Positions 53,246 through 64,000 of a stretch of DNA of 64,000 nucleotides are shown here, in pieces. Source of the stretch: Rhopalosiphum padi (taxonomy: Eukaryota > Arthropoda > Insecta > Hemiptera > Aphididae); assembly GCF_020882245.1 (NCBI RefSeq), contig NC_083597.1, positions 32,962,652 through 33,026,651 of the forward strand. Direction: 5' to 3'. The position numbers and the translations under genes were made by a program. The first letter of the stretch is position 1. Every line of letters starts with the position of its first letter. The notes under the pieces are model-generated. The model did not search any database. It was not told the origin of the DNA and was given only the letters and a program-made list of their open reading frames with translations.

Positions 53246-53820
53246 TTATCGCCGTGACAAATGCGGCTTTTGAGACTTTCCCAGTACAATATATATACGT
53301 AATAATATATCATTTAATAGCGTTTGCGCATGTATATATTTAGCCGTCGATCCGGATCCGTCGGTTTCTGCGGGATTACAAGGATTAATGTGTTTTGAAC
53401 ACGGGGGTGGGGGTTGGGTGACTGAATTAAAAGTCGGTCGATTAGCCGCTAATATCGGGCCCGTCCGGACGATTATCTGAAAAATCGGTTCCGTTCTCGC
53501 GCCGGTGATTCGGAAAAACCCGGTTGCCGCGTGCGCTTCGCATTTATACATTATACACAGCAGACACACACATATATATATATATAATTTACATATATAT
53601 GCGCTCGATGCGACGTCTATCTCCGTCACTGTCACTCTCCGTGTGTATCCGGTATACACCGTGGCGGTTTTTAACAAAGTGGTTTTAATTTGCAAAACAA
53701 TGCACCGCTCCGCGCAGATCCACACAAGTGTCGCGTACTCGTCTGTTTCTCGACCCCCGCTGCTGAAATAATCAGAAATAAACGCGTTCGAATTTTTCGG
53801 ATTCTTCCGTCCGCGTGTAT
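53246..53820. other. GC-richer intronic patch without supported gene
   Basis: A 192-codon minus-strand open frame covers 53246-53824, the longest minus frame outside the dac promoter zone. Its translation is a mixture of repeat-derived Tyr/Ile/Cys stretches and Pro runs, with no domain or credible splice or promoter context. It also includes a G-rich stretch near 53401-53420 with three G-runs. I treat it as noncoding. Confidence 0.55.
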
Positions 53821-53854
53821 ACACTCGTATAATATAGTAAATGCGTATTTATTA

Positions 53855-54109
53855 TGTACAGGATGAATCACCACCAACCATGCTATCCCCTTATTTTTTT
53901 TCAATAATGCAATTATTCAACATTTATATTTTATTTAAACATGTCAAAATTGACATTCCAACTACTGTTCTACAACAGTTTATAAACGCTTGAGTTTTTA
54001 TGCTGGCTTTTATGGTATGATTTGAACATTGGAATAATTAATATCATATAAATTCATCGCTAAAAGAAAAAAAATAGGGATGAGTATGGTCGATGAACCA
54101 CCCTGTACA
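53855..54109. mobile_element. Short nonautonomous DNA transposon (MITE-like) with terminal inverted repeats
   Basis: The left end reads TGTACAGGATGAATCACCAC and continues CAACCATGCT. The reverse complement of the right end reads TGTACAGGGTGGTTCATCGA and continues CCATACT. The two ends align over about 28 bases with a few mismatches and small gaps, forming imperfect inverted repeats. The element is about 255 bp, has no coding capacity, and is flanked by TA on both sides, consistent with a TA target duplication. The internal sequence is AT-rich. The superfamily is not assigned. Confidence 0.7.
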
Positions 54110-55079
54110 TATAGTATATGGATACCGTATTATTATAAATAGTGTCCCACGCATTTTATTCATTTTCTCTCTCGCTCTTTTTGTTTCTAACGTCTATCAA
54201 CCACCGCGCGTTTAACAACAGTTATTGTTTTCCGTTCCGTCAATTGCATGTAATTATTCAAAAACACGACGGAAGAGTAGCAAAATGGTTTTTGAAAAAA
54301 AATTTTCCGCGTGCCTACGTCTGTATAGTTATAATATGCAGTGTGTTCTTGGGTCACCGTGGTGTATCATAATACTGTAGTGTACCTATATGATTACGAG
54401 AACCGCCGAACAAGAAATTCGTTTCATATATAATATTATATATAATTACAATTTTAATTAACCCGATGTATTTAACCGCCGCCGTCGCAGTTAAGGCTTC
54501 GTGAAACAAATTCACTGTGAATACGACCATATTATTATAATATTATTACAGTACACATATACGCACGTGTATTATATTTATATGAATAGGGGCGGTAGCG
54601 TTCGAGTTTCAGTGTAGTTTTATTATTGTAATTAAAATCTTATCGAAACAGTCGAATCTTTGGCAGACTGATGGCTCGATCGAACGTTTCGAACTCATGG
54701 GAAATGAGACGTACATAATGGTATTAGTGGTAAATAATTAACGTGTGCTTATATTTTGAATGCGCTTGTGAAATAATTTTCTATACATATACACTTACAG
54801 ATACAATATTAGACTGTGTATATTAAACACGACGCAGATTGACTGACAATAAATGATATACGGTCGGTGGCGTAATACACAAATCCATGACGTCAAAACA
54901 ATTACTATTTAGTAGACGGTCGTAATCACTGTAGATCCGCGTAGGTATATAATATTATATAAGCGTTTACATATTTTTAAAAAAACAGTCGTCGTCACTG
55001 AACCGATGGCGTGGTTCTCACACGATCCACAGATCGACATTTCTGGTTTTTTTTTTCTTTTAGTTCCACAACACTAATG

Positions 55080-55084
<5 letters not shown>

Positions 55085-55117
<33 letters not shown>
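55085..55117. repeat. (AT)n microsatellite
   Basis: About 33 bases of uninterrupted AT. Confidence 0.95.
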
Positions 55118-55119
<2 letters not shown>

Positions 55120-55889
55120 CATACAATATAATATATAGTATAAGAAACGCCGTCAAATTATTGTTTGGCGCCGTCGTCGGTATTGTATAGCATATATATA
55201 TATATTAAATGTTTAATCGATCGCGCGGCGCGAGAGGACCTTTCAGAAATTGCAAAACACACACGGTTTACCCGTCTGTCACAAAAAACCATTTCTCTTC
55301 CGAATGTGCCTTCTCGTTTCATTATTTTATTTTTTTATTTTTCCAATTTTATTTATTTAATACTCTTCTCGCCGCTCAACGGAGTTTCTTTTTTAACGGC
55401 CACCGGATGACTCTGCGGTTTTCGCCATTTATTCCCTCGTCGATATCGTATAGTTGTATACATACGGTGCACTGCATCTCTTTCCGCTGCTGTACCTATA
55501 TAGGTTTACACTCGTGCGTCTCATGTCTTATATTTATACATATATATATACGTACGTAACATGTTCGCTTGTCTATTAATTCGATCGCCGCCGTCGTCGC
55601 CGCGAAAGTGACGAAAATAAATGAAAAGGCCGTGGCGCTATACCTCGCCAACGGCCTAAAGGGTGGCAGTCGTGCGGTGCGTTCGTGAAAATCTCGCGCT
55701 CGAATACCAATGAACGCTCCGAAACTCAATTTGATAGAGTATAATAATATATAAACACGCTGCGGGGCGAGGGCGCCGTCGAAATAGAAGCAATTTCCTG
55801 CAATACACACGCGCTTCGTAGATGAATACACGAAAATTACCAATATATATTATATATACAGTATACACACATTATACGTATATTTATTA

Positions 55890-56110
55890 TTGACCTGACC
55901 AGTAATTTGATACGATTTTTATTACGGCCGTTTATCAATCCACTGACATATCGCGTGACGATTGGCCGCCCGGAAAAATGGTTTATGATTGCCGCCGGCG
56001 GTTGAGCAGCGTATATTATATTAATATATATATACAGCTAATATAATATTTTTCCGCTGCCGTCTTCCAAAGTTCAAATAAAATTACGATGGAGCTCGCA
56101 TGTAAACTGC
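55890..56110 (+). promoter_or_regulatory. Candidate cis-regulatory patch
   Basis: GC-rich, CpG-containing sequence with TTTATCAATCCA near 55931, ATTGGCCGCC near 55960 and TTTATGATTGCCG near 55982. These resemble Hox/Exd and Abd-B-type and GC-box-like sites. There is no open frame across it. Function is inferred from motif content only. Confidence 0.2.
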
Positions 56111-57589
56111 TCCCGAGGGTCCGCTGATATGCCAAACTTCTCATATACACATGTACGTATTGGGTTTAATCAACGGTAATGGTCGTGTGTACGCGAAGGA
56201 TATACCTAGCTATAGGTATAATATATTATTATTATTGTGTACGCGTGTATGTTGTGCGTCTTACGTAAGATGCTCATAAAGTCCGCAAGTTTTATAATCC
56301 AAATCGAGTTTTATTATAAAAGTAATAGTACCGTTGTTCGAAACGGTGATATTATTATTATATTACACGCGTGTATAATAATATTATATATACGTATGTA
56401 TTGTTATTATTTTTTTAATATCTCCTTCGGTGACTCGTATTTCATTTAGGGCATTTACTGTACGGCGATGGCAGAGGGCAAAAATAATATAAATTATATC
56501 TTTTTTTTCTCCCCGCGCCACTGATCTACCACCACCGACGCCGTCACAAACAATATGTAAAAACGAAAAGTTATTAAAAACAACAACCGTTACTGGAAAA
56601 AACTTATCCATCTGCCGGAAAGAGGCTCCGGTGTGTTTAATTCTATATACATTTTGTACACAACTTTTAATACTCAAATGGCTTTTCGGATGGAAAAAAG
56701 GTGTATTAGTTTTTTTCCGTAAACGCATTTGCATGCGCCCACCGAGAGGAAATAAAGGCAACAAGACGGTCGAGAGTAATTTGAAAACACCATTAGATGG
56801 CAAATAAGCCGCGAGGAAAGGTCGTTTCTATTATGTAGCGGTAAAAAAAAGGAAGAAAAATCCTATGGCGGCCGCAAGGGGTGTTAAAAATTTATTGTTT
56901 TTAATTTTTTCCCATATTTTTTTAATTCTGGAGAATATTTTGTTTCTGTAATTATCTCTTTAATTTTTATCGATACTGTTATTACAAGTATTTTAGACGT
57001 TTTCCATAAAATTATACACTGAAACGACTATAATAATAATACTAATAATAATAACACTAATATAATATATTACATTCGTTTTTTAAAACATGCAATGGGA
57101 AATACAAAGAAATTACATTTTTAATTATCATAAAATGTTCAAATTATATATATATAGTAAATTTTATCGAGAAATAGTTTAACGGGTGGACATTTTGTTT
57201 TTACGAATTTCTTTTTGTCTCGAAGCAAACGCATTTACCACAAAATTGGAAATAATAATCGACATTCAAATGTACTTATAAATACTATTTGCAGCAACAC
57301 GAGTCGTTGTGGAACAAAATAATATTTCGATCAATGTTTTCGTAAGGTTACATTGTTTTGGCGCAGAATGAGATGCACGAAAGTTCGGCGTAGAGTTTAA
57401 AATTTTACCTTTATTTATTACTATGATAAAAGTATAAAATGTGTTATTCGGGCGAGAAAAATCTAGAAAAACCGAAAACAACGTCTCCTCGGCGATCAAC
57501 CGAAATGGAAAGTAAAATTTTTGAACCGAGTAACAAATGAATGGGGTAGAGTGCAGGGGTTGGGGAGTCGACGCGCAAATTGCAAAACT

Positions 57590-58290
57590 TCTGTTAGTCC
57601 GCCGCCGGGGTCCGCGCGGCGATTTAATTACGGTATTAAGTTTCGGGGGGACTCGATTAATTATTCAGTGGCATCAAAAAGGGCGAAACACCAGTAGTGT
57701 ATATTATACACAGTATATAATATATATACTGCAGTGTTTTGTATATACACATTAAACATAGTAAGTTCGAACTTTGCGCGGCGTGAGAATACGCGGTAGT
57801 TATACGATATTATTTTTTTTCTCCGTCCGCCTGCCCCGCCGGAAAATACGAATTTAATACACTGCAGTCGCGCAATCACCCGCCCGCCCATCAACCAGAT
57901 CTCTGGCGCTAATTAAAACGTCATGAATAAAACACAGGTATTACTTTGGATGTAATAACACGCGCGGCGGCGTGTCGCTCAAAACGCTGTGGAATCGTAT
58001 TTATGTACAACGTGTATATTATTATATATGTGTTGTGATAATAATTCATCGCGCGGACGGGAGAGGCGCCCAAAGCCCCCGAGGAGGAAATATTACGACC
58101 GAAACCGAAAAGGGCTTTGCATTTCCGCCATTAATTAGAGACAATATTACTTGTGTATTTCTTATTAATATGCGCGCGGGTCGACCGCGGTTAAATATAC
58201 TATATTATTATTATACTCTCACTCAGTCCCTCGACCTCTTTCTCACTCACTTCTTCTCTCTCTCTCTATCCGCGATATTGCGTATCTCTC
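57590..58290 (+). promoter_or_regulatory. Candidate enhancer/PRE with repeated TAATTA in a GC-rich context and an adjacent CTCTC tract
   Basis: Four copies of the homeodomain core TAATTA (57625, 57658, 57910, 58132) lie in a GC-rich, CpG-rich stretch where such words are less expected than in AT-rich DNA. GCCAT(T), a Pho/YY1-like core, abuts the last copy. A CTCTCTC tract (the complement of GAGAG) follows at about 58255-58268. GAGA, Pho and homeodomain sites together are typical of fly Polycomb-response/enhancer DNA. dac is a known Polycomb target in Drosophila. Function in this species is an inference. Confidence 0.3.
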
Positions 58291-60017
58291 GCCGAATCAT
58301 CATTATTATTTTGGTGTACACCTTCATAATATGTAATGTGTAGGAGGTTTTTTTACAATTATTATTATTCGCTAGCTTATTTTCTCGATGGTTTTTCATC
58401 GTCTCATCGCGCTCAAGAACGACCACTTCGAAGCATTAATCGGCTCCTACCCACCCGAACATCATACGTTGTGTGGTACCCTTCGCGTCCAGTGCACCGT
58501 CCCATTCGGTCGCCACTGTTTGTGCGTCGACGGCGATCCGCTGCAATCCTCTCGACGCCGCCGTCGCCGACTTGCACACATGCACTATTGCGTATATAAT
58601 ATGGGTACACCTCGCGTATGATATTATATCTGCCACATCAGCAGAGAGCCATCGTCGCCGTAATGAAGTGGCGGCGTGCCGTTTTGCCTCGGCTGCCGAG
58701 AGGGTTATTTCTCTCACAAAGACGAGAAAAAACTATTTAAAAATAAAAAAATAAAAAATCATCGTTGTAATAATAATAATATATCCTCGACATCAATCCA
58801 TTGTTTTAAAACGTACATCATGTGCGTAGAAAAATCGCGTGGTATACCGTCGCGGGGCACGTTTTTGTCAGCATCATATTGTCCGGGCTCATTCGATATT
58901 ATAACCCACCGGCCCGGGACCATTGTTTCTATCGCGCGCGCGCGCGCTCGCTCGCTCACACATACATCGAGTTATTATTACTATTATTATTATACCGCAG
59001 ATATCGTATTATTACACAAAAGCCTCCGTGCGTCTTCTCCGCGTAATATGTGCGTACGTGCGTGCGTGTGTTTATAAAACTACTTTTGTGTAAAATAAAA
59101 CGCACTTGGTTTTAAATTTATATTACTATATACACCAACCACTATATATTATAATTTTATATATATATGGGCACTCTCGAGTGGCACGCCGACCGTATGT
59201 CATCCGATACGGATCACCACCGCACCGGTGTAGTACTTACCTATACGTGTGTATGCATGTGAGTATGTGTATTGAGACAACAATATACACTCGGCCGAGG
59301 CCAAATGAAGTGTCGCGCCGCGTTATGCGTATTATTATATTATTATTAATATAATAACGTTCGAGACCGATAAACGGATGTCGTCGTGTGTATGTGTGCG
59401 CGAGTACACATTATTACAGTCTACCCGGATATACTTGGTATACTCAATATATATAACATAATATACGCCGTATTATAATAAGTGTGTACTTCTACATAGT
59501 AGCGGAAAGGTGTATATTATTATGATTTTTCTTTAGACGTTTCAACGATCATCCAAAGCTCTGTCCGTCCCGACCCTCGGCCCCCGCGCCCCGTTGGTAT
59601 ATTAATAGTAATAGTACCTAATAGCAGTATACTAGTAACAGTTACGTCTATTGCAGTCGCTTCCGTAAAAAGATAAAAATAATAAATAATAATAATATAA
59701 CGCCGGGCGATGATTTACAGCGTATAGGTCATGTGTTTCAGATTTTCTTCTTTATTTCGACGCGCTGACGATAAAATGATTAAAGTGCGCGTGTATATCC
59801 ACGTATATAAACATTTTACTGTGTGGACGGTTATAATTGTACGAGGCTGTAAAAAAACTTTTATGGCCCAATAATTGTATATCAAGAGAAGTGAAATACG
59901 CTCGCTGATAATCGAGGCAAACAATGACTGTTGTTGTGTGCATACCAGTGTTATTACAGTTATAATATTATAACAGTTTATAAGCGCATCCGATAGTCAG
60001 AATAACGATATGAGTTT

Positions 60018-60019
<2 letters not shown>

Positions 60020-60053
<34 letters not shown>
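60020..60053. repeat. (CA)17 microsatellite
   Basis: An uninterrupted AC/CA dinucleotide tract, the longest CA repeat in the window. Confidence 0.95.
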
Positions 60054-60055
<2 letters not shown>

Positions 60056-61379
60056 AACTCGACAGCGGATCCGAATAAACTTTCGTAAATACGTCATTTC
60101 GGTCGTTACGGCAATCGTCGGGTTTTCGTTGTTTACCATTATGATATTAGGTACATTATTTATATATATATATATACACCTAATAAGGAACGCGTCACGT
60201 TTCGTGTGTATATACTTAAAAATTGGTCCACCCTTACGCTGCGGTGGCGTCGTCTCGACGAAAATCGACTGTATATAGGTATACGCCATATGCGCGATAT
60301 ATTCGGATAAATCGTGTGACGCGAGCGCGTTTGTATATAAATGCGTGTGTGTGTATTATGATATGTGCGCGTGTTAAGTGTCCGTAACGTAAACGGACCG
60401 TAATAATAATATTCGAATGTTTTTTCTCATCGCACTCCCGACATAAATCTCGAGTAAAATTCAACTCTCGCCCGCGCATTATTGTTTATATCCGTAGAGT
60501 TTGTGTGCACTCGAAACGCTGCTGCAACCCCCGAAAAAGGGTAGTGTGTGTGTTATACACGCAGTCGTTGATATATACGCGAGTGAAAACCAACACTTAC
60601 GCACACACTCATACACACATACACACATACGGTAATCATCATCCCATCATCGGATATACCATAAATACGCGACGGTCTGTCGTAGTGTTGTTTTTGTTTT
60701 TTTTTAAATAAACAATTTCAATAGCTCTCTCGGTCTCTCTTATCCGATATTATATTTCTCGACCCCATACATATTACAATATGATATAGTGGTGCCATGC
60801 GGGACATGTGTCCTGGGCCACATGGGGTAAAATATATGTATATCGTCGTCGCAGACGCGAGAGATCGACGGCGCCTCGTCAATGACGATTCCGTCGCTCG
60901 GGTGTCTGTTACGTATCAAAGATATTATTATGATATTATTATTACACAGACAGGACGCGCGACAATAATATATTATAAGTTATAACGTACGTATATAGCG
61001 ATGCTGATAACCGCCGTTAAATCTGAACACCCCCTGATAACGGTTAGCGATGTATTTTTAACGTCGCAAGTATAATATGACATTAAAACCAGAAAACCAA
61101 ATTTAGAAGAACACAGTTAGCAGGCGGCCCGCGTGTTAGTTTTCGGCTCTTTGACACAGGTTTATGTCGTAATTAAATCTCCACACATAGTATAACACAC
61201 GAGATCATTAAAAACGACGTAGAATAGCGCGAGTTCTAGAGGGAAAACGGTTTCTGAAAGGGATTCTCTTTGTGTGGTCACCACGCCGTTTTGTGCACGA
61301 ATATAAATGTATACGCTAAACGGGGGGAAAAAAATGAAATGGAACAAATTTCGAGTATAATAATATTATATAGACCACC

Positions 61380-61520
61380 GTCTCGTCGCCGTCTCACGAG
61401 CTCGTAAATTTTGCTCTCGAACCCGTCCTAAGTGGTGGTTTCCCATTCGCCGTATATGCCCGCGGAGTTAGACCAGACCCGGCGGACGCGCGTCGGAGGG
61501 CTATCAATCAAAACGAGTTT
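61380..61520 (+). other. GC-rich candidate conserved noncoding element
   Basis: About 140 bases of GC-rich, non-repetitive sequence bordered by AT-rich DNA. It ends with GGGCTATCAATCAAAACG (from 61498), which contains a TATCAATCA word resembling Exd/Pbx-Hox sites. No open frame. A short enhancer core is possible. Confidence 0.2.
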
Positions 61521-64000
61521 GGACCCCGTCCCCGTTTATATATAATAATAATAATATATCGTTACCAACAATGTATATTATTATATTCTTATCTAGTTTT
61601 CCCGTTTAAACTAGTATATATATATAGACGTATAGTAGTAATAGCCAGTATATAGTAGTCGCCTCGAAAACAGTCGGAATATTGGATTATGTATAGCCCG
61701 ACCCACCCCACACGTGCGAAAATAATACACTCGGCACCCTCGACGAGCGCGAGTCAAACGATCCTTTTTCGATAACAACTTATTTTTTGGTCGTTTTTTT
61801 AATGGTTATTTTTTTGCACACGCGTTTCCCTCAATTCGTAATATATTATTATTATTATAAAAACTATTATTATTTTTAAACGCAATCGTCTCGTGTTACA
61901 GTCGACGGTCCGTAACCCTATCGATATGTGTTGCCGGCCGAGTCATTGTCATACAGTGCAGCAGTCGTCCGCGTGTGCATTTCGTGTTGGTTTTTACTTC
62001 AAAGGATAATAACATATACGCAATAAAAAAAAAAATTACGAAAAAAGGGTGTACTACGCGAGTCCGGACAATGTGCCCTCCTATTGTTGTAGTACGCGTA
62101 CGTATACATACGTATATACATCATATACTTACAATACGCGCGACAGTATATCGATACGGCGGCGGCACGTGATAGTGCAGAAATAATAACAAACGTTTAT
62201 ATTTCTATTATGTACATATATATTGTGTTGTAATATAACTATAGCGTGAAAACCCGTTCGGATTCGGTTGTTCAGATAACGTTTCCCCGGGGTGTATTTT
62301 TTGGTACGATTTGATGATTTTGATTTTTTTTCCGCTCCCGCGGGGTCGACGACAAAGTTTAACGAACTCATCGGGGATTTTTCGTTTTTTTTTCATTTTA
62401 TACTAAATTTTTAAACGTATGTATCTCACGCGGAAAACGGATGTCTTGTATATCTTAATCGTCTGTTTGTTCCGCAACACGTTTCCTCAAAAGTGTCGTT
62501 GTCGTCGTCTCGTTATAATTTCGTGTAACGCACACAAAGCGCGCGGGGCAAGGTGTTGATAGCTTTGTTCCGCACTGTAAACACGCGGACAACTATAGAT
62601 GTTTTTTGTTTTAACTTTTTTTTTTTTTTGATAAAACTCTGACACTGCCATGTGTATTGTTACAGCTGTCGAAATCGCCCGGCTCGACTTTTCGAAATTC
62701 AAATAGCTTATTAACCATTACAGAGTGCGTATCTATCACAGTATGAATTGTAGGTCGGGATAGGTAATACGTTTAACTACCAACATATACGTTATAGGTT
62801 GTGCACCGTATAAAGGGAAGTTAAACACAATAATATATGTGCGTAAATATATATATATATATACATATATGATTCAATTGAGTCAACCGGCACCAGACAC
62901 TTTATTATATTATTATATACCTATTCAATTGATATTCTTGTTGTATAAACAAATGTCGTAATATCGTGCGAGCATACAATTTACATATTATAGTAGTAGT
63001 ATAAACCACGGTACACGTAGAAAATGAAAAATTCGACAACAAAGAGTATTGCGAATGGAATAAAAGGCGTTTTGCATTGTGCGCGTGTCCCTTGCCGAGA
63101 TCATGTTATTATGTCGGAGTGAGCAAAAAAAAAAATTATATAATAAAAATCGAGACCCCCGGCCATGTATCAATATTCTGGTAAACGGGGAAAAGAAGAA
63201 AAACTCGGAGAGCCTATTGTTGAGCAGCCAATTTGAATTATTTACTTCCTCCGTTGAACCAACAAATGAATGTGGAATATGCCCGTCCTATTATGCATGT
63301 ATAGGTAAACCCAAAGTCATAAATCTGACGGTTTTTTCCCTCGTTTCCGACCAGTATTTATTTATTTTTATACGAATTATTCTTGTTTCTCCACCGCAGC
63401 TCATCCCTTCTTGCCCACTCTCTTTCGCACTATATATTCATTTTTTTACGTGGGGCGTTTAGGTACGTTTATTCCGCACATTAATATGCGAAAACCGCAG
63501 TTCTTCTCCCCATCGGATATGAAAAAAAGTACAAAAAATCTGCTCTGAACAAAAAAATATCAAAATCAAAAAGGGCGGTGGTATAAAAACACAAGCTATT
63601 ACTGTGAACCCGACATCATAACACTTTGACATAATTTATTTGACTGTTAAACATTTGTAAGGGAAATGTCGATTTTTAAATCATATTTTTTATTATGCAA
63701 ATTACACAAAAAATATTAAATCCCCGAAAACATCATGTAAATTATTTAGAAGACTCTTAATCTACTTTAATGTTTATTATTATTTTTTTTTCCGGAAAAA
63801 AGGAAAAAAAATTGCACCCTTAGGTCGATCAAAGTTAATTATCAAGAATTATATTCCCTAAATATTAAGACGTTGAAAATCGTTTTAAATATTAATAACT
63901 TTTGTGCAATATTTATATTAGCGCGTATAAAAGCAAATCGTTATAATAAAAAAAAAAAAAATACGGCCACGTACGGAACAACAAAAATAAAATAATAAAT

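Larger units (their letters stand above)
44266..53854 (+). other. dac second intron, proximal part
   Basis: If 44236-44265 is an exon, this is the next intron; otherwise it continues the first. It holds T-rich tracts at 44690-44940, a CpG-rich stretch at 45190-46650, and patches at 47800-48700, 49000-49400, 50740-51230 and 51400-51900. Open frames up to 221 codons (45436-46101 +) have no domain and sit on repetitive or CpG-rich sequence. I searched by eye for the conserved post-domain segment of Dac (the RPGRPPKR-type motif) and did not find it. Confidence 0.6.
54110..64000 (+). other. dac second intron (or downstream part), distal segment
   Basis: About 9.9 kb with unusually many CpG-rich patches for this window (55150-56170, 57500-58720, 58800-59080, 59550-59600, 60780-60960, 61380-61520, 61720-61780, 61910-62180, 62260-62360). 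No open frame contains a recognisable domain, and no later dac exon was found. An acceptor-like TTACAG at about 61896-61901 is followed by an open frame without Dac similarity and is not called as an exon. Confidence 0.6.

Noticed and set aside
53246..53824. 192-codon minus-strand open frame
   Set aside because: It includes translated TA/CA repeats and no recognisable motif; treated as a chance ORF.
61896..62172. Acceptor-like TTACAG followed by an open frame
   Set aside because: The predicted peptide shows no Dac similarity and contains repeat-derived residues, and no convincing donor follows.
1..64000. CRISPR arrays, operons, prophage or other prokaryotic systems
   Set aside because: No regularly spaced repeats, no dense ORF layout and no bacterial gene families. 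The window is insect intergenic and intronic DNA.

Overview
This window is eukaryotic, insect-type DNA and shows no bacterial gene architecture. It is strongly AT-rich, with long (TA)n, (CA)n and (AAT)n tracts, a dispersed palindromic TAGGTA/TACCTA theme and almost no extended open reading frames. The composition, repeat style and one recognisable developmental gene suggest a hemipteran insect, most likely an aphid. The gene is firmly identified. The species call is an inference from composition.

The only confident protein-coding sequence is the large first coding exon of dachshund (dac) on the + strand, 10703-11580. It encodes a Ser/Pro/Gln-rich N-terminus followed by the N-terminal Ski/Sno/Dac DNA-binding domain, and ends at a clean phase-2 splice donor (CAG|GTAAGG). 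A 30-nt in-frame candidate microexon lies at 44236-44265, about 32.7 kb downstream. It has good splice sites and the same phase 2 at both ends, so it would be an optional cassette within dac. The later dac exons (the basic segment after the domain, the linker, and the C-terminal DACHbox-C/coiled coil) were not found and presumably lie beyond 64000.

Layout: 1-9190 is AT-rich upstream intergenic DNA with nothing recognisable. 9190-10702 is a sharply GC/CpG-rich promoter and 5'UTR zone with a G-quadruplex motif, trinucleotide repeats and several upstream ORFs. 10703-11580 is the coding exon. 11581-44235 is a giant intron, mostly AT-rich, with CpG-richer patches (notably 18700-19600 with GAGA tracts, 26420-26540, 28500-28860, 32550-33900, 40700-41420, 43490-43860). 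From the candidate microexon to the end is a second giant intron, noticeably more CpG-rich, with several clusters of plausible transcription-factor motifs (49000-49400, 50740-51230, 55890-56110, 57590-58290, 61380-61520). One short DNA-transposon-like element with terminal inverted repeats lies at 53855-54109, and a possible degenerate retroelement tail at about 30740-31045.

The most useful second looks are the dac candidate microexon, the motif-rich patches as candidate enhancers or Polycomb/GAGA elements of dac, the possible alternative promoter at about 18.7-19.6 kb, and the TIR element. I found no CRISPR array, operon, rRNA, convincing tRNA, or evidence of a novel multi-gene system.
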